Origin: an uncultured Clostridia bacterium
Lineage (GTDB): Bacteria > Bacillota > Clostridia > Christensenellales > UBA1242
DNA length: 62,711 nucleotides
NCBI GenBank assembly: GCA_944381135.1
Contig: CALWJY010000001.1
Location: 154,595-217,305, forward strand
Direction of reading: 5' to 3'
Notes under the pieces: generated by a model
Seen by the model: the letters and a program-made list of their open reading frames with translations, nothing else
Databases searched by the model: none
Told to the model about the DNA's origin: nothing
Shown here: in pieces, positions 17,241-26,264 of the stretch
Position numbering within the stretch: position 1 is the stretch's first letter
Layout of the letters: every line of letters starts with the position of its first letter
Program-made: the position numbers and the translations under genes

Positions 17241-19106
17241 TCATTCTCCTTTTTCTTGTTTCTCAAGTTTTTCAAGTTCCGCCTTGTGCGCCCTGATGTG
17301 TTTCAAAAACACCTCTTCTGCGCGTGAGTCCACATCTGCAGTTGCATAGACAACTTTAAGCATGTATGAAATGTGTTGATTGAGGTGCAATTTGTGGTCG
17401 TCAATCTCCTTGATTTTCACTTCTTCACCGTCTTTTATTCGGCTGTTTTCCGCATCCGCATTTTTTAGGTGGAGATCGCTTAAATCCACCGAAGAATTCC
17501 AAACGCCGAAGCCAAGGTTTTCCATGATTTTTGCTTTCATGGAATTGGTGATTTTTCCGTCTTCATCATAAAGCAATCCCTTGTCCAAAAGTGTGAAAAT
17601 CATGTTTCTGCGCTGAGAAAGTGTGTCGTTGCTCTCGTTGTCGGTGTCAAACTGAACATCATCGCTTGAAATGTCGCTTCCTTTGAAATAGAACACATCA
17701 AGTTCGCCATTCTCTCCAACAATGCGGATGAGTCGTGGAAATGTTGCAAACTGCTTATAAAGCCTCAAAATATTTTTCGCAATGCCCTTGATTGCAGATT
17801 TTATGCTGTCGGTTGTAAACACCAAACGCGTTTCGTTTTCGTCAATCAAAAGTTCAAGTGCAACACCACTCACAGACGCTGATAGGCTGTCCATTGTGCC
17901 AAGTTCGTTTGTTCCAGAAAGTGTATAGAATTCGTCCAAAAGCCTTTCTTCTTCCTTTTCAAAGTCGGTTGGCACTTGTTCTCCACCCAAAAATGATGGT
18001 GCGTTTGAGCCTTGCCTATACACCAAAATTTTCCCCGGTGCAAGTCCCTCTTCTTCCAAGTTGTCAATGTCCACACTTCCGTCTTCCACTGCCAAAACGC
18101 CAAGCGTGAGGCGGTTGAGATATTCATGCTTTCTGTTTTTCACAGCGTTGTATGCCCTCTGAATTGGAATGAGTCTTGAAATCATGGATGTTCCCCAAAA
18201 ACTGCCAATTTCCTCGTTGCAAATTTGACGAACAAATGGAAACTCGCGCTTTCTGTCCACACCGTTTTCATATGGCATCTCACCGTCATAGACAAGTTTG
18301 TCGCCCGCAATGATAATCAATCTGCCGTCTGGAAATTTCTCGTTTGGTTTGACATATTTTTCAAGCACAATCGCGCTGTCGTGCCTTGTGGTTTCAATCA
18401 GCGATGTTGCAATTCCGCCAATTCCAAGCCCACCCAAAGATGCTGAAGCCTTGTCGAGAGAATAGACATTGATGTCCTTTCCTTCAACATCCACACCAAA
18501 CATTTGCTTGATTTGTGTGGTGGTGTAGACTCTTGCATGGATGATGCTTTGACAATCGGTCAGGTTTTGATGTGTGGAACTGTCTGGATAGATTTCAAAA
18601 GGCGAACAAACACTGATTTCCACATCGCCCGTCTTAATCTTTCGCCCATCCTCTTCAAGCGCCACGACTTGCCCAAGATTGCTGTTCCATGAAATTTTGT
18701 AGAAACTTGTTCCGCAAATTTCACTCCACTTTGTTGCTTCATTGATTTTTGCAGTCAAGTTCATCTTGCTGGAAACGGCGTCCAAAATCTTTTTGCCAAC
18801 CTTGGCAGTGTAGATGTCTTGCTCCTCATCTGTTGCAGGCATAACATGCATTTTTGGTTTGATTTTTGAAAGTTTTGAAAGACGCAGGTCGATAATTGGT
18901 GCAATGTGGTTGAAAACTTCGCGCTCTTGCCAAAAAAACTGCTTGTCCACTTCACGCACAAATCCACCATAACCAACATCGCAATATTGATTTCCCATAT
19001 AGAAATTCATATTCAACTGCCATTGACTGTCAAAACTTTTTCTTGCCCTCACCCTCTCTTCAAAATCTTCAAGGGTTTCTTTCACAATGTCTTCTTTCTT
19101 TTTCAT
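17241..19106 (-). CDS. Portal protein, podovirus/P22 type
   Basis: A dodecameric channel at the capsid vertex used for packaging and ejection. It is 621 aa from ATG 19106, which follows AGGAG and overlaps the previous stop (ATGA). Features: QWQLNMNFYMGNQYCDVG near the N-terminus, FYKISWNSNLGQV, WGTSMISRLIPIQRAYNAVKNR (helix typical of podoviral portals), GKILVYRQGSN and an ELGTMDSLSASVSGVALELL tunnel-loop region. The length and the long C-terminal helical part fit the P22-like family. The frame is intact, with no decay. Confidence 0.8.
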   Translation of the reverse strand: MKKKEDIVKETLEDFEERVRARKSFDSQWQLNMNFYMGNQYCDVGYGGFVREVDKQFFWQEREVFNHIAPIIDLRLSKLSKIKPKMHVMPATDEEQDIYTAKVGKKILDAVSSKMNLTAKINEATKWSEICGTSFYKISWNSNLGQVVALEEDGRKIKTGDVEISVCSPFEIYPDSSTHQNLTDCQSIIHARVYTTTQIKQMFGVDVEGKDINVYSLDKASASLGGLGIGGIATSLIETTRHDSAIVLEKYVKPNEKFPDGRLIIIAGDKLVYDGEMPYENGVDRKREFPFVRQICNEEIGSFWGTSMISRLIPIQRAYNAVKNRKHEYLNRLTLGVLAVEDGSVDIDNLEEEGLAPGKILVYRQGSNAPSFLGGEQVPTDFEKEEERLLDEFYTLSGTNELGTMDSLSASVSGVALELLIDENETRLVFTTDSIKSAIKGIAKNILRLYKQFATFPRLIRIVGENGELDVFYFKGSDISSDDVQFDTDNESNDTLSQRRNMIFTLLDKGLLYDEDGKITNSMKAKIMENLGFGVWNSSVDLSDLHLKNADAENSRIKDGEEVKIKEIDDHKLHLNQHISYMLKVVYATADVDSRAEEVFLKHIRAHKAELEKLEKQEKGE

Positions 19107-19318
19107 GTTTTCTCCTTTCTTCTTCTGGTCTTGAATGGTGCTTCCACCGATTTTGGCACAATTTGTTTTGAAAAGCATTCAAACATTTTCTTCATGCAGT
19201 CTTCACAAAAAACAAGGTCGCGCCTTATGAAGCCTTTTGTGCTGAAAGAATATTTTGCCATGTTCTTACAGCCATAGAAATCGCACTTCACTTCATGCTT
19301 ACAAATTTCCATTTTCAT
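19103..19318 (-). CDS. Zinc-ribbon-like small phage protein
   Basis: 71 aa with seven cysteines arranged as C-x6-C (CKHEVKC), C-x4-C (CDFYGC) and later C-x2-C (CEDC) with further CF, plus a His. A basic tail RRRKEK ends the protein. Such a pattern is likely to bind Zn, but the domain is not one I can name. It overlaps the upstream gene by about 20 nt and the portal by 4 nt, so it is part of one translation-coupled phage operon. Confidence 0.65.
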   Translation of the reverse strand: MKMEICKHEVKCDFYGCKNMAKYSFSTKGFIRRDLVFCEDCMKKMFECFSKQIVPKSVEAPFKTRRRKEKT

Positions 19319-19598
19319 TTTCTTCTTTCTCCTTTTGTTTTAAAAGTTGCAAAAGTCTGTCTTTTTCCGCCTCAAGTTCGGCATCCGTCATCCTTGAAAT
19401 CTCGTCATCCGAAAACTCACTTTGCTCAAGCAGAAATTTCAGTGCCGAAATGTCCGGCGAATTAAATTTCTTTGTGATTTTGCGCTTTGAAAGCACCGGA
19501 TTGCCATTCTCATCTGGCAAATATTCCTCCACAATCTCGTCACTCTCAAAGCCAAGCGCCTTTTTGATTAATGCCTCTTTCAACTGTTCGTCATCCAC
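19299..19598 (-). CDS. 99-aa phage protein, possible terminase small-subunit neighbour
   Basis: A mostly helical acidic protein beginning MDDEQLKEALIKKALGFESD, with a beta segment LSKRKITKKFNSPDISALKFLLEQ (about 36-60) and an ELEAEKDRLLQLLKQKEKEE coiled tail. From memory, similar short proteins with KKxVTKKxxPPDxxAxK patterns precede terminase or portal genes in clostridial prophages. I cannot confirm DNA binding. It is the first gene of the minus-strand structural operon. TerL, expected next to it, lies 6.7 kb away. Confidence 0.55.
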   Translation of the reverse strand: MDDEQLKEALIKKALGFESDEIVEEYLPDENGNPVLSKRKITKKFNSPDISALKFLLEQSEFSDDEISRMTDAELEAEKDRLLQLLKQKEKEENENGNL

Positions 19599-19679
19599 TT
19601 TTGCCCACCTTTCTTTGCAACTTTTGTGGAAATTTTAAAATCCAAAACGACAGATTTCAACAAAATATGCCAAAAATTT

Positions 19680-19708
19680 GGCGTCAAGCGTCAGGCGTCA
19701 GTGACGCC
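19680..19708. promoter_or_regulatory. GCGTCA iterons with a palindrome upstream of the phage operon
   Basis: GCGTCA occurs three times (from 19681, 19688 and 19695), the last forming the perfect palindrome GGCGTCAGTGACGCC (19694-19708). It is GC-rich in an AT-rich gap, between the ABC ATPase gene and the first phage gene. It could be an operator or RNA hairpin. A TTGACA-17-TAAAAA pair pointing at the phage genes lies near 19760. Confidence 0.45.
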
Positions 19709-19858
19709 CTCTGTTGATGTTGATGTTTTTAAAGTTTATTTTTTTAATTTCATTTTTACATAGTGTCAATAACATCCTCATTTTTTACAAGTGACCGTCA
19801 ACAGCAAATAGGCACAAAATTTTCACGAAAAAATATGATGTTATTGTAGAGGACAAAT

Positions 19859-20635
19859 ATGGAAAATTTATTAACTTATGAGAACGTCAGCTATTTTTAT
19901 CAAACAAAAAATGACGAAATTTTTGCATTAAACAATGTCAATTTTGATGTTGAAAAAGAATCTTTTGTTTCTCTTGTTGGTCCAAGTGGATGCGGAAAGA
20001 CCACCATTCTTTCTTTGACGGCAGGACTTTTGAAGGCATCTTCTGGCAAAATCATTTTGGATGGAGAAGATCGCATCGACACCAACAAAATTGGATATAT
20101 GTTTCAAAAGGACTATCTTTTCGAGTGGCGCACAGTTTGGAAAAACATCACTCTTGGAATTGAAATTCAAAAACCAAAAAACAAAGAAGAAAAATTGGCT
20201 TTTGCAGAAGAACTTTTGAAAAAATATGATCTATATGGCTTCAAAAACAAGAAACCCCGAGCGCTTTCTGGCGGAATGAGACAGCGTGTTGCCCTCATCC
20301 GAACACTTGCTCTTGAACCAAAACTTTTGCTTCTTGACGAACCCTTTTCCGCTTTAGATTTTCAAACACGACTTTCCGTCTGCGATGATGTCTATGAAAT
20401 CATCAAAAGCGAAAAGAAAACGGCAATTCTTGTCACACACGACATCTCTGAGGCAATTTCAATGTCGGACAAAATCATTGTTCTTTCTGCCCGCCCAGCC
20501 ACTGTGAAAGACACAATCAAACTCAACTTGCAAGGAGAAACCCCGCTCAAAAAGCGCGAAGACCCAACCTTTGCTTCTCTCTTTGACAACATATGGAGGC
20601 AACTTTCAAATGAAAAACAAGCAAAAACAAATTAA
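19859..20635 (+). CDS. ABC transporter ATPase, SsuB/TauB-like
   Basis: Energises import of a small nutrient (nitrate/sulfonate/taurine class; thiamine-precursor systems use the same family). It is 258 aa: Walker A GPSGCGKTT, Q-loop MFQKD, signature LSGGMRQR, Walker B LLLLDEPF, H-loop THD. SD AGAGGA precedes the ATG. It overlaps the start of the permease gene by 26 nt. No binding-protein gene is next to it; a matching one is at 58738. It sits inside the interrupted phage block. I find no TPP or SAM riboswitch upstream, so the substrate is open. Confidence 0.9.
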   Translation: MENLLTYENVSYFYQTKNDEIFALNNVNFDVEKESFVSLVGPSGCGKTTILSLTAGLLKASSGKIILDGEDRIDTNKIGYMFQKDYLFEWRTVWKNITLGIEIQKPKNKEEKLAFAEELLKKYDLYGFKNKKPRALSGGMRQRVALIRTLALEPKLLLLDEPFSALDFQTRLSVCDDVYEIIKSEKKTAILVTHDISEAISMSDKIIVLSARPATVKDTIKLNLQGETPLKKREDPTFASLFDNIWRQLSNEKQAKTN

Positions 20636-21425
20636 TTTTTCAAAATCTCACAAAGCATATGTAAAGAAACTTCGAAAAGACAAATTTTGGGTGATTTTCT
20701 TCCGAATTTTCATTCTTATGGCATTTTTAGGGCTTTGGGAACTTTTGACATATTATGGTGTCCTTGACCCGTTTTTTGTCAGTTCGCCGTCAAGAATTGT
20801 TGCCCAAATCATCCAACTTGCAGAAAACGGCACACTTCTTTCACACAGTTGGATCACTCTCTATGAAACATTGATTGGTTTTGCCATTGCCACCGTGCTT
20901 GGCTATGCCATTGCCGTGATTTTGTGGTGGAACGAGCGCGTCAGAAAAATTTTCGAGCCATACATCGTTGTGCTCAACTCTCTTCCAAAAATTGCTCTTG
21001 GCCCCGTCATCATTCTTTGGGTCGGAGCCGGCACAAGCGCCATAATCGTGATGTGCGTGCTGATTTGCATTGTCATCACCACAATGAGCATGCTTTCGGC
21101 TTTCCTCTCGGTTGAGGAAGGAAAAATTCTGCTTCTGAAATCCATGCATGCAAACAAATTTCAAATTCTTTTCAAACTTATCTTGCCAAATTCCATGCCC
21201 GAATTCATCTCGGTGCTGAAAATCAATGTCGGCATGAGTTGGGTTGGAAGCATCATGGGAGAATATCTTTCCAGCAAAGCCGGACTTGGCTATCTGATTG
21301 TCTATGGCGGACAAATTTTGAGGATTGATTTAGTTATGGCAGCCACCGTCGTCTTGTGCATTCTCGCCTTTGTGATGTATTGGCTTGTCAGTCTGCTTGA
21401 AAAACACTATACCAAAAACCGCTGA
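20610..21425 (+). CDS. ABC transporter permease, SsuC-like
   Basis: Membrane channel of the same importer. It is 271 aa from ATG 20610 (GGAGG 10 nt upstream); the longer frame from 20571 has no SD. About six TM helices are seen: 31-51 (FRIFILMAFLGLWELLTYY), then segments around GFAIATVLGYAIAVILW, IILWVGAGTSAIIVMCVLICIV and VVLCILAFVMYWLV. The EAA-type cytoplasmic loop KILLLKSMHANKFQILFKLILPNSMP contacts the ATPase. The start lies inside the ATPase frame, so the two are co-translated. Confidence 0.9.
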   Translation: MKNKQKQINFSKSHKAYVKKLRKDKFWVIFFRIFILMAFLGLWELLTYYGVLDPFFVSSPSRIVAQIIQLAENGTLLSHSWITLYETLIGFAIATVLGYAIAVILWWNERVRKIFEPYIVVLNSLPKIALGPVIILWVGAGTSAIIVMCVLICIVITTMSMLSAFLSVEEGKILLLKSMHANKFQILFKLILPNSMPEFISVLKINVGMSWVGSIMGEYLSSKAGLGYLIVYGGQILRIDLVMAATVVLCILAFVMYWLVSLLEKHYTKNR

Positions 21426-21641
21426 CACACAATGTGTGCTTCTATGGTAGAATTCATTTCAAAAAAATACGCACAGAGGCGTTTCACACAATGTGCGTTT
21501 CTATGTAAAATTAAAATCACGCACCGTGTGCGTTTTCCATGATAGAGTTCATAACAAAAATTAATCTCAACATTGATATTATTGAATTTAAAATCACACA
21601 ATGTGCGTGGCTCTATGAAGAATAAAAACACACAATGTGTG
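21426..21641. repeat. Five copies of a CACACAATGTGYG palindromic repeat
   Basis: Copies at 21426-21438, 21485-21497, 21518-21532 (CACGCACCGTGTGCG), 21595-21607 and 21629-21641. Most are followed by a TCTATG or CCATG motif and sometimes by RTAGARTTCAT. Spacing is irregular (33-77 bp), so it is not CRISPR. It fills the gap between the convergent permease and ykvI-like genes. Confidence 0.75.
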
Positions 21642-22619
21642 TCAATTTCTTTTATGAACCATTGTGGAAATTCCAAGAAAAACCAGCACGCCAATTCCAA
21701 GCACACTGCAAATTGGATAGAGAAATGACACAATTTGCGAAAAACCAAGCACGCTCAAACCAAAAGGCACAAAAACGGCAAGCAATGTCGAAAAAGTTTC
21801 ATTTTGCACCACTTTGTCAAACGAATTTTTCAGTGTGAAACAAAGTGAAATTAAAGTGGTGAAACAGCCAACAAAAATCACGAAAAACGCAATGGCAAAC
21901 ATAACCGAATTTCCACTTGTCAGAAAAAGAAATGGCATTTCCGCGAAAAAACTTTCACCATTATGTTGCAAAATAAAATTGCCAAAAAACAAGAAAATCA
22001 ACAGCAAGATTGATGAAAACAGACAGGCTAAAACTGTCTGTTTTTTGCTTAGTCCATCACCCGCTTTGCAAATCACAAGCCCGCTCATGCAGGTGTTGAG
22101 TGCAACATAAAGCGGACTGAACAAAAGCCCCGCAAAATTGAGCGAGGTGTCAAACTCGAAATTTGAGGAATTCCCCATTGCATAAATCATCACCACCAAA
22201 AACAGCAGAGATGTTGCCGGCATAAGAAAAAGGTTTGTTTTTTCAAGCCCACGAATCCCTTTTCGAGCCACAAAAAAACAAGCCACAAGCGCAAGAGTGA
22301 TGAGAAGAAAATAGAGCCAAGTTGGAAAATATGAAAACAGGCTTTTCACCCCTGCAAACATGGAAGAGCAAAAAACCACACTCACAAAAACAATCGTCAC
22401 ATTCAAAATGCGAAAACTTTCAATTATCTCGGCAATCTTTTTTCCTTTCGACAAGAAAAAATAAAAAAGGAAGAAAAACAAAACGCACGCAAGCACAATG
22501 CAAGGATATGACAACACGCCAAAACGGCTGAAAAACACCATAATTTCCTTACCGCTTGAAAAACCAGAGCCAACCACAGTTCCAAAAATCAGAAAGACAA
22601 CAGCAAAAATCTTGGACAT
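21642..22619 (-). CDS. YkvI-like membrane transporter
   Basis: 325 aa with about 10 hydrophobic helices. The N-terminal helix FAVVFLIFGTVVGSGFSSGKEIMVFF has the Gly-rich unwound segment typical of LeuT-fold (APC superfamily) carriers, and the whole layout resembles Bacillus YkvI, whose substrate is not established. It is convergent with the ABC permease. There is no SD; the -10 TATATT (22630-22625) ends five bases before the ATG, so the mRNA is probably leaderless or nearly so. Confidence 0.75.
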   Translation of the reverse strand: MSKIFAVVFLIFGTVVGSGFSSGKEIMVFFSRFGVLSYPCIVLACVLFFFLFYFFLSKGKKIAEIIESFRILNVTIVFVSVVFCSSMFAGVKSLFSYFPTWLYFLLITLALVACFFVARKGIRGLEKTNLFLMPATSLLFLVVMIYAMGNSSNFEFDTSLNFAGLLFSPLYVALNTCMSGLVICKAGDGLSKKQTVLACLFSSILLLIFLFFGNFILQHNGESFFAEMPFLFLTSGNSVMFAIAFFVIFVGCFTTLISLCFTLKNSFDKVVQNETFSTLLAVFVPFGLSVLGFSQIVSFLYPICSVLGIGVLVFLGISTMVHKRN

Positions 22620-22677
22620 ACTTCAATATATTCGCCCACCCATGAATTAAAGACCAAAAATAAAGCAAAATATTTTT

Positions 22678-23259
22678 ATGAATAAGATTTTATATATCAT
22701 CGTTTTTGTGATTGTGACTGCAACATTTTCAGCAATTTTGCCCTATCCAATTTTTTCCAACCACACAAACATCACCGAAGGGAACGCATATGAAATCAAC
22801 AATTTTCACGAAGTCGAGATGTCTGCCACCTCTGACGAAAGCGCCAAAATTTTGCCACTTGAATTTGATTATGTAAATTTTCTTTTGCCGATGGATGAAG
22901 AATTTGAAATTTTCGATGTTGAAAGAGAAGAATCTTTCGTCGCAAAAAGAACCGGCGGGAAAAATCATGTCGATTTCGAGCCTATTAACGCTGAAAATGC
23001 ACAAATTTTGCTGACAATGATTGGTGAAAATTTTTCTTGGACTCGCCGTCCCGTGCTTGTGAAACTCAGCGAAAACGCCTTTGTTCCTGCCAGCATGAGT
23101 GAATATCCTCATGGTCACAGCACAATTGAAAATGGAATTTTTGGACACTTTTGTCTTCATTTTCTTAATTCAAAAACTGACGGAACACAGGAAATTGATG
23201 CCCAACACCAAAAATGCGTCAAATATGCACAAAATCACGGTGGAAAAATATTTTCTTGA
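22678..23259 (+). CDS. Exported protein with a conserved His/Cys-rich C-terminal domain
   Basis: 193 aa. A signal peptide or anchor occupies residues 1-24 (ILYIIVFVIVTATFSAILPY). The C-terminal half carries YPHGHSTIENGIFGHFCLHF, NSKTDGT and DAQHQKCVKYA. I recall this H-G-x-S / G-x-F-C-x-H-F / T-x-G-T / D-x-x-H-Q pattern at the end of clostridial cell-wall proteins of unknown function. Invariant-looking His, Cys and Asp could be catalytic or metal-binding; that is inference. There is no SD, and a -10-like CAAAAT ends six bases before the ATG. Confidence 0.65.
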   Translation: MNKILYIIVFVIVTATFSAILPYPIFSNHTNITEGNAYEINNFHEVEMSATSDESAKILPLEFDYVNFLLPMDEEFEIFDVEREESFVAKRTGGKNHVDFEPINAENAQILLTMIGENFSWTRRPVLVKLSENAFVPASMSEYPHGHSTIENGIFGHFCLHFLNSKTDGTQEIDAQHQKCVKYAQNHGGKIFS

Positions 23260-23463
23260 CTCCCCCTCCAAAAAAACAATTTTAAACTAAAAACAACACG
23301 ATAAATTTCACAATCAAATACAGACAATAAATTAAACAAGCCTAAAACATAAACAAAAAAATCATCAATAGCCAAACAAAAGCAAAAAACATAAAAAGGT
23401 AAAAACGACAAAAATCCAACAAGTTAACACACAACAAAAGCAATAATGACGACAAATCGTGTT

Positions 23464-23497
23464 AAAAAAGATGAGCAACAAGACTCATCTTTTTCCA
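23464..23497. terminator. Bidirectional terminator between convergent genes
   Basis: AGATGAG (23469-23475) / CTCATCT (23484-23490), flanked by A6 and T5. The rest of 23260-23593 is A-rich with no ORF. Confidence 0.75.
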
Positions 23498-23593
23498 ATC
23501 AAGTTAAATTTTTAATATTTCAAAGTGTTTTTCGTTTTTTGAATATCTTCAAAATTTAACCACAATAAAATGGCAATTCAAACTTAGCCAACA

Positions 23594-25999
23594 TCAGAAA
23601 TACATATTTTTGTATGTCTTTTTCATTGATGGACCAGAACTTTTCATTTTTCCTGAGCCACCGCCACGGCGTCTGACAAGCACAACAATCAGAATGATGA
23701 TTCCAATCAACACAAGTCCACCACAGACACCACCAACAACCCACCAAATCCAAGAATTATCATTGCTGTTGTCTGCTGTCGTTCTGACATTTATGGAAAA
23801 ACTATCAGCATAGTCGCCTCGAAGTGTTGTCATGTCAAGCACAAAGTGATAGCAAACATATTCATCAGTTTCTCGAGTTTCGCGAAGTTCACAGAAAGTG
23901 GAGTTATCATCAGATTTATAAATATCAAATTCAGTGATGAATTGCTGAACATCAAAATTATACCCTTTTTCAACATAAATTTCCATTCTGAGAGACTGGT
24001 CAGATTTTGACACCGCCACAACTGTCTCATTTTGCGTCACTTCAATTGTGTCACTGAAAACAACTCTTAAAACTCCTCCATCCATCATGCAAGTAATGTT
24101 GCAAGCATCCACTGTATATCTTGCAAAAATCTGCAAATCAGAACTGAAATCTCCTTGCCCAAAAGTGAATTCCAAAATGCTGTTTGTTGTTGTGAGAGGT
24201 TGAATCTCGCCACTTTCGGTCACCAAACACCATTCAACAAAAGCATATGGGGTGCCGGTTTCGGCTCTTGTGTCAAGTCGATATGTTTGACCATATGTGA
24301 TTCTGTTCAAGGTCAATTCTCTCAAAGAAGTGCTTGGACTTTCTGCCAAATAGACAAACCCAGGCTGGACATTTTCAACTTCTTCACCATCCTCATCAAA
24401 CAAGCGAGAGGAAATTGTTGCAGAGAAAGGTTTTTCAGGTGTTAAAATGTTGTAAATTCCAGAGGTTGCCATACTTAAACTCCTGATTGTTATAACAAAG
24501 CCTGTTTCTGTTGTGGATATGACATAATTTTCAGAATCGGAAATATATGAAGTTGAAACATCAATTTGCGCAATTTCAACGCCATCCAAAACCAAAGCGG
24601 AAACATAATAGAAATCATCCATGCCTTCAACAAAAGAGAAAGTCATTTGGACAGAATTTCCATATCTAAACCCATCTTGAGAAGATGTTGTGCTTAAATT
24701 TGTCAAACTCTCAAGCGTCAAAACATTTGTGTTCAAACTTGAAGAAACTGAAACATCAAATGAGTTATAAAAATTTTGCAAAGTGATTTGTCCAGAACTA
24801 ACATACCACATTGAATCAAAATTCCACTCCCCCTCCAATGGATGCCAAATTTCAGGAGCAAAATATTGATATTCCCCATCTTGCTGCTGCAAATTTGAAA
24901 GTGAATAAACACTGACAGTTATGTTTGTATAACTTATTTGACTCTGTCCTTCAATGGCACCAAAACGCTCAATTCCGCTGTTTTCATGATATCGAATGTA
25001 TCCAATGTTTGAAGCATTTGGCACTTGTGTGGAAACCAATCCAGCCACTTCTCCAACATTGATGGTTGCATCAGAACCTGCGTTATTTTCAATTGAATAG
25101 GTGTTTTCAATTGCCACATTGACAATTCGACTTGTGGTTTCGCTGACATTTCCAACAACACCACCAATGCTGACATTTCCAACAAATGTTTCAGCAAAAG
25201 TTGCACCAATGGTTGTTTGCAAAACCGCAAATTTAATTTCAGAATTTTGCATTCTTCCAACAATTCCGCCAATTGTGGAAATTCTACCGTCATTGAGGTC
25301 AAATGTCCAACTTGAAAGGTTGGAATTTCTGTTTCTGACAATTATATTTGAAAAATGACAATCTCTTGCAGAGCCTGCAACACCACCAAAATTGACATTT
25401 TGATTGAGCGTGGTTTGAACATCATATGAGCAACCAATCTGAATGGAATCAAAAGTTGTGTTGACCGCACTTCCAACCAAACCAACATTAAGCGTGGAAG
25501 CGGAATCAGTGATGATTGTGAATGTTCCGCCAAGTGCAAGATTAAAAATTGTTGCACCATTTGTTGCTCCAAAAAGCCCAACACTTTGCGTGGAAGAACT
25601 TGTTGCAGTGTCTGTCAAATCAATGGTCAAATCATAAATGGTGAAGCCATTTCCGTCAAATCTGCCTTGAAATGCCCCACTTGCAGAACCAATTGTTGCC
25701 AAAACAGCTCTGTCGGCTTCTGGGAGGTCTGTCATATGTATGTCTGCTGTCAAACGGATGTTTTCATTCAAACGCCCCGAAGAGCCCTCAATAAACATTT
25801 TCAAAGCCTGTGCACTTGAAATGCTTGACCATGTCAAGCCATCGTTCGCACTTGCACTGACACTTTCATCAGAACTTGTTGCCACAGTGCTTTCTGTTGT
25901 TTCGTTGGTTGCATAAGAAACTTGAGCAACACCAAAAACACCACCAAAAAGAGTGGTGAAACAAAAAACGAATAAAAACAAAAATGGAATTTTTTTCAT
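23594..25999 (-). CDS. Surface protein with GLUG-type repeats and C-terminal TM anchor
   Basis: 801 aa from ATG 25999 (GAGGG upstream; earlier ATGs at 26023 lack an SD). A signal peptide (about 1-26, IPFLFLFVFCFTTLFGGVFG) is followed by GLUG-like beta-helix units (VGLFGATNGATIFNLAL, IGGIVGRMQNSEI, IGGVVGNVSETTSRIVNVA) over about 140-350, and then beta domains. The C-terminus has a TM helix (WVVGGVCGGLVLIGIIILIVVLV) and a basic/Gly tail. There is no LPXTG. It is an adhesin-like surface protein of unknown ligand that lies between TerL and the rest of the phage genes. Confidence 0.75.
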   Translation of the reverse strand: MKKIPFLFLFVFCFTTLFGGVFGVAQVSYATNETTESTVATSSDESVSASANDGLTWSSISSAQALKMFIEGSSGRLNENIRLTADIHMTDLPEADRAVLATIGSASGAFQGRFDGNGFTIYDLTIDLTDTATSSSTQSVGLFGATNGATIFNLALGGTFTIITDSASTLNVGLVGSAVNTTFDSIQIGCSYDVQTTLNQNVNFGGVAGSARDCHFSNIIVRNRNSNLSSWTFDLNDGRISTIGGIVGRMQNSEIKFAVLQTTIGATFAETFVGNVSIGGVVGNVSETTSRIVNVAIENTYSIENNAGSDATINVGEVAGLVSTQVPNASNIGYIRYHENSGIERFGAIEGQSQISYTNITVSVYSLSNLQQQDGEYQYFAPEIWHPLEGEWNFDSMWYVSSGQITLQNFYNSFDVSVSSSLNTNVLTLESLTNLSTTSSQDGFRYGNSVQMTFSFVEGMDDFYYVSALVLDGVEIAQIDVSTSYISDSENYVISTTETGFVITIRSLSMATSGIYNILTPEKPFSATISSRLFDEDGEEVENVQPGFVYLAESPSTSLRELTLNRITYGQTYRLDTRAETGTPYAFVEWCLVTESGEIQPLTTTNSILEFTFGQGDFSSDLQIFARYTVDACNITCMMDGGVLRVVFSDTIEVTQNETVVAVSKSDQSLRMEIYVEKGYNFDVQQFITEFDIYKSDDNSTFCELRETRETDEYVCYHFVLDMTTLRGDYADSFSINVRTTADNSNDNSWIWWVVGGVCGGLVLIGIIILIVVLVRRRGGGSGKMKSSGPSMKKTYKNMYF

Positions 26000-26264
26000 A
26001 TTCCCTCGCTTTTCCATTTCCATTTTATCAAATTCAACATTATTTTTCCAAACATATTGATAAATTATTTATAAAATATTCAACAAATTTTTTCTTCCCA
26101 ACATAAATTGCATAAAAAATATTTGCAACCGCATTTTTAAATTGCCCAAAATTTTGTAGTTGTTTTCTATTTTATGGCAAAATGCAGAAAATAAATGGTG
26201 AAAAATTAAGCCGTTTCGGTTTTTGGACTTAGTCATAAAAGTTAAACCAAAATCAAAACCAAAA

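Noticed and set aside
19740..19858. TPP or SAM riboswitch in front of the ABC genes, or at 58640-58737
   Set aside because: No CTGAGA/ACCTGATC-type TPP pieces or SAM-I conserved blocks could be found by eye.
21426..21641. CRISPR array
   Set aside because: Spacing is irregular (33-77 bp), cores are 13-15 bp and diverged, and no cas gene is nearby.
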